Positions 60,182-64,000 of a stretch of 64,000 nucleotides of DNA are shown here, one piece after another. Numbering within the stretch: the first letter of the stretch is position 1; the number at the start of each line of letters is the position of its first letter. The notes under the pieces were generated by a model. It was not told where the DNA came from and did not search any database. It saw only the letters and a program-made list of their open reading frames with translations. This stretch comes from Reticulitermes speratus (lineage: Eukaryota; Arthropoda; Insecta; Blattodea; Rhinotermitidae). The position numbers and the translations under genes are program-made. Location: the NCBI GenBank assembly GCA_021186555.1, contig JAJKFL010000012.1, forward strand, positions 682,001 to 746,000, read 5' to 3'.

Positions 60182-60874
60182 TTAGTGTGTGTTAGCTTCA
60201 GCTGTGTTTCTGTTGTGCAAACGTTTGTGTTTTGCCAGAACTGCCCACCGTGAAAACACTTTCAGGCAAACTTCACACTTGTACGGCTTTTCTCCTGTGT
60301 GGGCACGGCAATGTATCACAACGTTACAGCTATTCGAGAATTCTTTGCCACACACTTCACATTTAAAAGGTTTCTCACCTGTGTGAACACGAACATGAGA
60401 TGTAAGCGAACTACGCTGAGAAAAGGTTTTGGAACATACATCACAGATGTACGGTTTCTCTCCAGTGTGGACACGCTTGTGTCTCACAAGATCTCCGTTT
60501 TTCAAGAACTGTTTGCTACAAACTTCACATCTGTATGGTTTCCCCCTGTATGTATAAGGAAATGGGTCTTTAGGCTCCCTTTTCCTGTAAACTCTTTTTT
60601 ACACACATCACACCCAAAACTCTTCTCTCTAGTATGGATACGTTTATGTATCATCAGGTTCCGGCGACGATGGAACTGTTTGCCACATAAATGACACACA
60701 TGTTGTTTCACTTCACTCACTGTACCACAGTCACCTTCCTCACAGTGTTTCTCGTGTCTGGAATCTGTAACCACAGTCTCACTTCCCAAGTCTGTATCAA
60801 CTCTTCTGTCAATATCACAGTCAAACTGTGCCGACTGAAATCTCTTTCTGGAAGACTCTTCCTGGTAATCCAAA
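60182..60874 (-). CDS. Gene E finger exon: six C2H2 fingers, one frameshift, 5' exons not found
   Basis: Acceptor TTTTTGCAG at 60875, phase-2 entry (T, then TTG GAT TAC). The first part reads LDYQEESSRK RFQ..., then HVCHLCGKQF and FGCDVCKKEF fingers. At about 60546 the linker is HTGG followed by a shifted frame, because GGGGGAAACC stands where GGGGAGAAACC would be expected. The other frame supplies YRCEVC-type, YICDVCSKTF, FKCEVCGKEF and YKCEVCLKVF fingers and stops at 60184-60182. The upstream acidic exons are not evident before the window end and may lie beyond 64000. Confidence 0.8.
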
Positions 60875-61004
60875 CTGCAAAAAAATATTATTTTACTTGA
60901 CGGTGCAGTGTGACTTGAGTCTGTCTGTGCCCCAGCTGAATTCAATTACAAATGTCTTGGTTTTAATTTTGGTCTTCACAGTGCAACTGTGCATTGCGGT
61001 CCTT

Positions 61005-61170
61005 AGGCATGAGACGCTGCATTGTCTGGTGATTCCCAACATTTTGAAGAAACATGTCACCTTCATCTTCAGGGGCCATTGGCCATGACCTTTTGAACAT
61101 TAACGCAACACATTCCTTCAAAATGTCAAAAACTACTTACCCAATTACATGGTGTCAAATCCCAGAAAAC
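61005..61170. mobile_element. Inverted-repeat element, family of 42143-42290
   Basis: Left GACGCTGCATTGTCTGGTG...CCAACATTTTGAAG and right CCTTCAAAATGTC...CAATTACATGGTGTC. The minus strand keeps CCCCTGAAGA, TGAAGGTG, a hammerhead trace. Confidence 0.5.
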
Positions 61171-61190
61171 CAGAATCCTCAATATTCTAG

Positions 61191-61470
61191 GTAAAGTTCT
61201 CCCTATAACACGCCATGAAGCCCAAACGGGGAGCAGAGGTATAGCTCTACCCTTTCTTTAACCATGACACTAGATGGGGGTGGGTGGTCAAATCCACGCC
61301 CCGGCCGCTTTACCCCAGGAATGACCCGGTACTCATTGTACAGGAGGCTGGGTAGGCCCGGGGCCTGGTCTGGACGGCTGCGAAAAATCTCGCCCCCACC
61401 GGGATTCGATCCCCGGACAGTCCAGCCCATAGCGAGTCGCTATACCGCCTGCATTATCCCGGCCCCCCTA
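61191..61470 (-). mobile_element. SINE family 1, near full length, with target duplication
   Basis: Minus: GGGGGGCCGGGATAATGCAG head, CCGGGGATCGAATCCCGG (B box GGGATCGAATCCC), GCCTCCTGTACAATGAGTAC, ending TAACTTTACC-like. CTCAATATTCTAG flanks it at 61178-61190 and 61471-61483 (13 bp, perfect). Confidence 0.9.
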
Positions 61471-61589
61471 CTCAATATTCTAGTACCTTTATTTGAAAAT
61501 TAATTTTAGTGCCTACAAACATAAAATTGCAAATTTACAGCCAAAGCAAATGTAAAGTAGATGTAAAGATATTGAATGCATGCACATGG

Positions 61590-61855
61590 GGGTAGAGAGG
61601 TATAGCTGCACTTATTCGCAACCTCAGCACTAGATGGAGGAGAGTGATCAGCTTCACGCCCTAGTCACTTTACCTCCAGCAAAGGAACCCCCCACCACAC
61701 CCATGGAACAGGCACAGGCTCGGTGGACCTCAACAGCTAGTCTGTACATTTTAGAACAGAGAAAGACTCCTTAGCCCTCCCTGGAACTGCACCTCGGAAT
61801 ATCCCGCTCATAGCCTGGTTACTATACTGACTGAGCTATGTCAGCTTCCCAGTCA
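61590..61855 (-). mobile_element. SINE family 1, diverged
   Basis: Minus head ACATAGCTCAGTCAGTATAG and body ending ...ACCTCTCTACCCCC. Same orientation as the copy at 61191, about 120 bp away. Confidence 0.7.
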
Positions 61856-61859
61856 CTGG

Positions 61860-62465
61860 AAATGTAACTTCTTAACTAAGCTGCAATAACAGTTTTAAAA
61901 TCATGTAATTTTGTCAGGCAATTTTTCTGTTCGAACATACAGTTTCATATTCAGGGGTGTCCTAGCAATACATGGCATATGAATAATGTCTTGAAAATAA
62001 CTAGGTAGAAAGTGCAAAATATAAGCATTCATTCTTCACTAAAACCACATCTCTGTTAATAAAATAAATAGCCACATTCAGACATGTCCAATAAACATGT
62101 CATGAATATCGGCTGATACTTCTACATGCAAACAATTTGCACACTAAACAAAATACGACGACAGTAAACATCGCCACAACAACAGCAACATATTTTATCT
62201 TTTATAAAAGCTTTTCATATGCGAAATATCAATTTTCAGGGCTGTTCAAGGAATGCATCCCATGTCTTTCCATCGTGTTTTCTTTTCCCTAATTTTCACA
62301 AATAAATATATATTGCAGTATAAATTATTACAGTCACTTCGGGACACCCAACTTATTTACCACCACAGTGTACGCAGATTTACAGAGCACATATACCTCT
62401 TTACACCACATGTTTGCAGCATTATGGATCTTTTCTCCATGCACGTGTACCAGCCACTTACTCCC
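61860..62465. other. No gene recognised
   Basis: AT-rich unassigned DNA. Confidence 0.4.
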
Positions 62466-62471
62466 AATATA

Positions 62472-62651
62472 CAGTAAAACCCTGATTTAATGTTCGCAGC
62501 ATTTAGTGAAATCCCGGATTTAGTGATGATTTTTTCATGTCCCGACATAAACAATATAACATATAAACAATGTAACCTCCATTTGATGAAAACCTCGATT
62601 TAGTGAAATATATTCTAATCCCCCAGCAATTCATTAAATAGGGGTTTTACA
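62472..62651. mobile_element. Pogo/Tigger-like MITE
   Basis: Ends CAGTAAAACCCTGATTTAATG and, inverted, CATTAAATAGGGGTTTTAC. Internal repeats of GATTTAGTGAA are typical of pogo-type MITEs. TA-flanked on the left. About 180 bp, no coding capacity. Confidence 0.65.
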
Positions 62652-62761
62652 TGCATTTCCTTTCTGTGCAAACCCTCAACACTATTTGTCACTGTTTGCA
62701 CCTGTGGAGGCATCTGTGTTTTCCTCCTTTGTCCTGCAGGGTGGACAGGAAGGGCACTAAT

Positions 62762-62838
62762 TGTCTACTAACAGCCCCACATCGTCTACTAACAGCCCCA
62801 CATCGTCTACTAACAGCCCCACATCGTCTACTAACAGC
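62762..62838. repeat. 21-bp tandem repeat, about 3.7 copies
   Basis: Unit CGTCTACTAACAGCCCCACAT. The period divides by three, which opens frames on both strands. Confidence 0.95.
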
Positions 62839-63094
62839 CCACACATTACTAACACCACAAACTGAATACAGGATAAAATCACAACACAAAGATAACTAAT
62901 CAACTTCTGAATATGAGGCAAAGTTCAAATACAAGGAAATTACACTAACAAACCAAAATAACAAGAAAGAAAAATATTAAGAGTAGCTTAAATTGAGGGA
63001 ATGCCTGTACCATTTGTTCAGAATCCCTTGTTTGTCCCTCCGCTATCTAAAAAATACAGATTAAATATAAAGAGAATAATTTTTTCTGTTGTTT

Positions 63095-63260
63095 GAGTTG
63101 TGTGTGAAACTTGGTCTGTCACAATAAGGGAAGAACATAGGTTGAGGGTATTCAAGAATAGAGTGCTGAGGAAGACATCTGGGTCTGAGAGGGAGAAAGT
63201 AATAGCAGACTGGACAAAGCTGCATAATGAAGAGCTCCATGACCTGTACTTCTCACCAGT
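63095..63260 (+). mobile_element. RTE-like LINE fragment, plus orientation
   Basis: Frame reads CETWSVTIREEHRLRVFKNR, VLRKTSGSEREKVI, DWTKLHNEELHDLYFSP, the region just before the RRMRWAGH block of the family at 21772. Confidence 0.85.
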
Positions 63261-63605
63261 AATTCCTCAGCTAGTCAGGAAATTCCCCACATTTTATAGT
63301 ACCAGAAGGTTCATTACTGTTTACGCAAGAGCCCACCACTTGTCCCTATCCTGAGCCAGATTAATCCACTCCATCCCATCCTACTTCTTTCTTTAAGATG
63401 TTTTATAGTACCCTTCCATCTATGCCTAGGTCTTCTAAGTAGCCCCTTTCCTTCAGGTTTCCCCATCAAAACCCTCTATGTATTCTCTTTTCCCCCAAAC
63501 ATGCCAATGCCCTGCCCATCCCATCTTCCTTGATCTGATTAACCCTAATAATATTTGGTGACATACAAATCATGACGCTCCTCACTGTTATAGGCAGAGC
63601 AATAA
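63255..63605 (-). mobile_element. RTE-like LINE 3' end, opposite orientation to the adjoining fragment
   Basis: Reversed family 3' end: CCTCAGCTAGTCAGGAAATT, GGTTCATTACTG, CTTGTCCCTATCCTGAGCCA and GATCTGATTAACCCTAATAA; minus frame SPNIIRVNQIKEDGMGRA. It begins in the consensus at about the point where 63095-63260 stops. Confidence 0.8.
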
Positions 63606-63749
63606 GAATGTCGCCTCCCATCACTGACTTCATCTGCACTTTCACAGTCACAAAGAGATAAATTGTGTTTGTCACACATTAAGCTTCCTTGTTTTCATCT
63701 TGTGAAATGACTCAGCACGGAGCAACATCTGTCTTGAGGATCCGGTCTC

Positions 63750-63935
63750 GTGGGATGTGCCAGTATGTCGCTGGGTAAGTTTTTTTACCGTGTCTTGAAT
63801 AAAGGTAGTGCCTTCCTCTTCACGGTCACCATTTTGTCTTCTTGATTGCTCGACTCTTGACGAAAAAGGCACCACACTCCTTCAAAACGTCAGGAACTAC
63901 ACACCCAATGACACAGTGTCACAACTCCCAGACCT
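63750..63935. mobile_element. Inverted-repeat element, family of 42143-42290
   Basis: Left TATGTCGCTGGGTAAGTT and right CCTTCAAAACGTCAGGAACT...CAATGACACAGTGTCACAAC. The flank TTAGCAACAACACTGTAAGA parallels 42310. Near the window end. Confidence 0.5.
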
Positions 63936-64000
63936 GAACTGTTAGCAACAACACTGTAAGAACCTCTGCTCTCGCAGTGTGTATTACACAAGTCTTATTA

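Noticed and set aside
63466-63675. Possible short acidic-type exon (MKSVMGG...) upstream of gene E
   Set aside because: Most of the frame is the LINE motif SPNIIRV. The rest has a poor acceptor and no VKxE motif.

Overview
This is a 64 kb piece of a repeat-rich invertebrate nuclear genome, most likely an insect and possibly a cockroach or termite. The evidence is spliced genes with GT-AG introns, C2H2 zinc-finger exons joined by TGEKPFKC-type linkers, mariner, RTE-like and CR1-like fossils, several tRNA-derived SINE families and long satellite arrays. The Blattodea guess rests on recollection of similar acidic exons and repeats. I see no rRNA gene, functional tRNA gene, CRISPR array or bacterial operon.

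The coding content is a tandem cluster of five C2H2 zinc-finger genes, all on the minus strand. I call them A (15641-29947), B (33777-37638), C (39713-46206), D (49547-56692) and E (60182-60874, 5' end not found). They share one exon grammar. Short acidic exons rich in V-K-x-E-x sequence join in phase 0, one or two 59-86 nt exons run from phase 0 to phase 2, and a single phase-2 exon carries the whole finger array. I found most short exons by reading splice sites and checking that reading frames close across the introns. A is intact over seven exons (661 codons). B carries four single-base frameshifts, C has two in-frame TAA codons before its fingers, and D and E have one single-base frameshift each. 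These are decaying copies or assembly indels.

The most striking gene is A. Its first exon encodes a mariner-transposase-type helix-turn-helix (HTH_48/SETMAR-like) spliced in frame onto the acidic and 12-finger exons. This looks like a domesticated transposase/zinc-finger fusion. Its introns hold a 59-bp array (about 28 copies) and a 38-bp array (about 26 copies), each ending within 100 nt of an acceptor.

The second theme is hammerhead-ribozyme-like motifs of the kind known from Penelope-like elements. A CTGANGA box, a stem and GAAAC followed by GT[A/C] sit inside inverted-repeat elements at about 11.6, 22.5, 37.0, 47.2, 47.9 and 49.3 kb, with weaker relatives at 27.7, 32.0, 35.4, 42.2, 61.0 and 63.8 kb.

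Layout: 1-3.8 kb, CA-rich minisatellite with GC-rich modules; 3.8-15.5 kb, repeats and unassigned DNA; 15.6-30 kb, gene A; 30-33.7 kb, mariner and other repeats; 33.8-46.2 kb, genes B and C with SINEs and LINEs; 46.4-49.4 kb, promoter-side repeats and hammerhead elements; 49.5-56.7 kb, gene D; 58-64 kb, gene E, SINEs, small hairpin elements and an inverted LINE.
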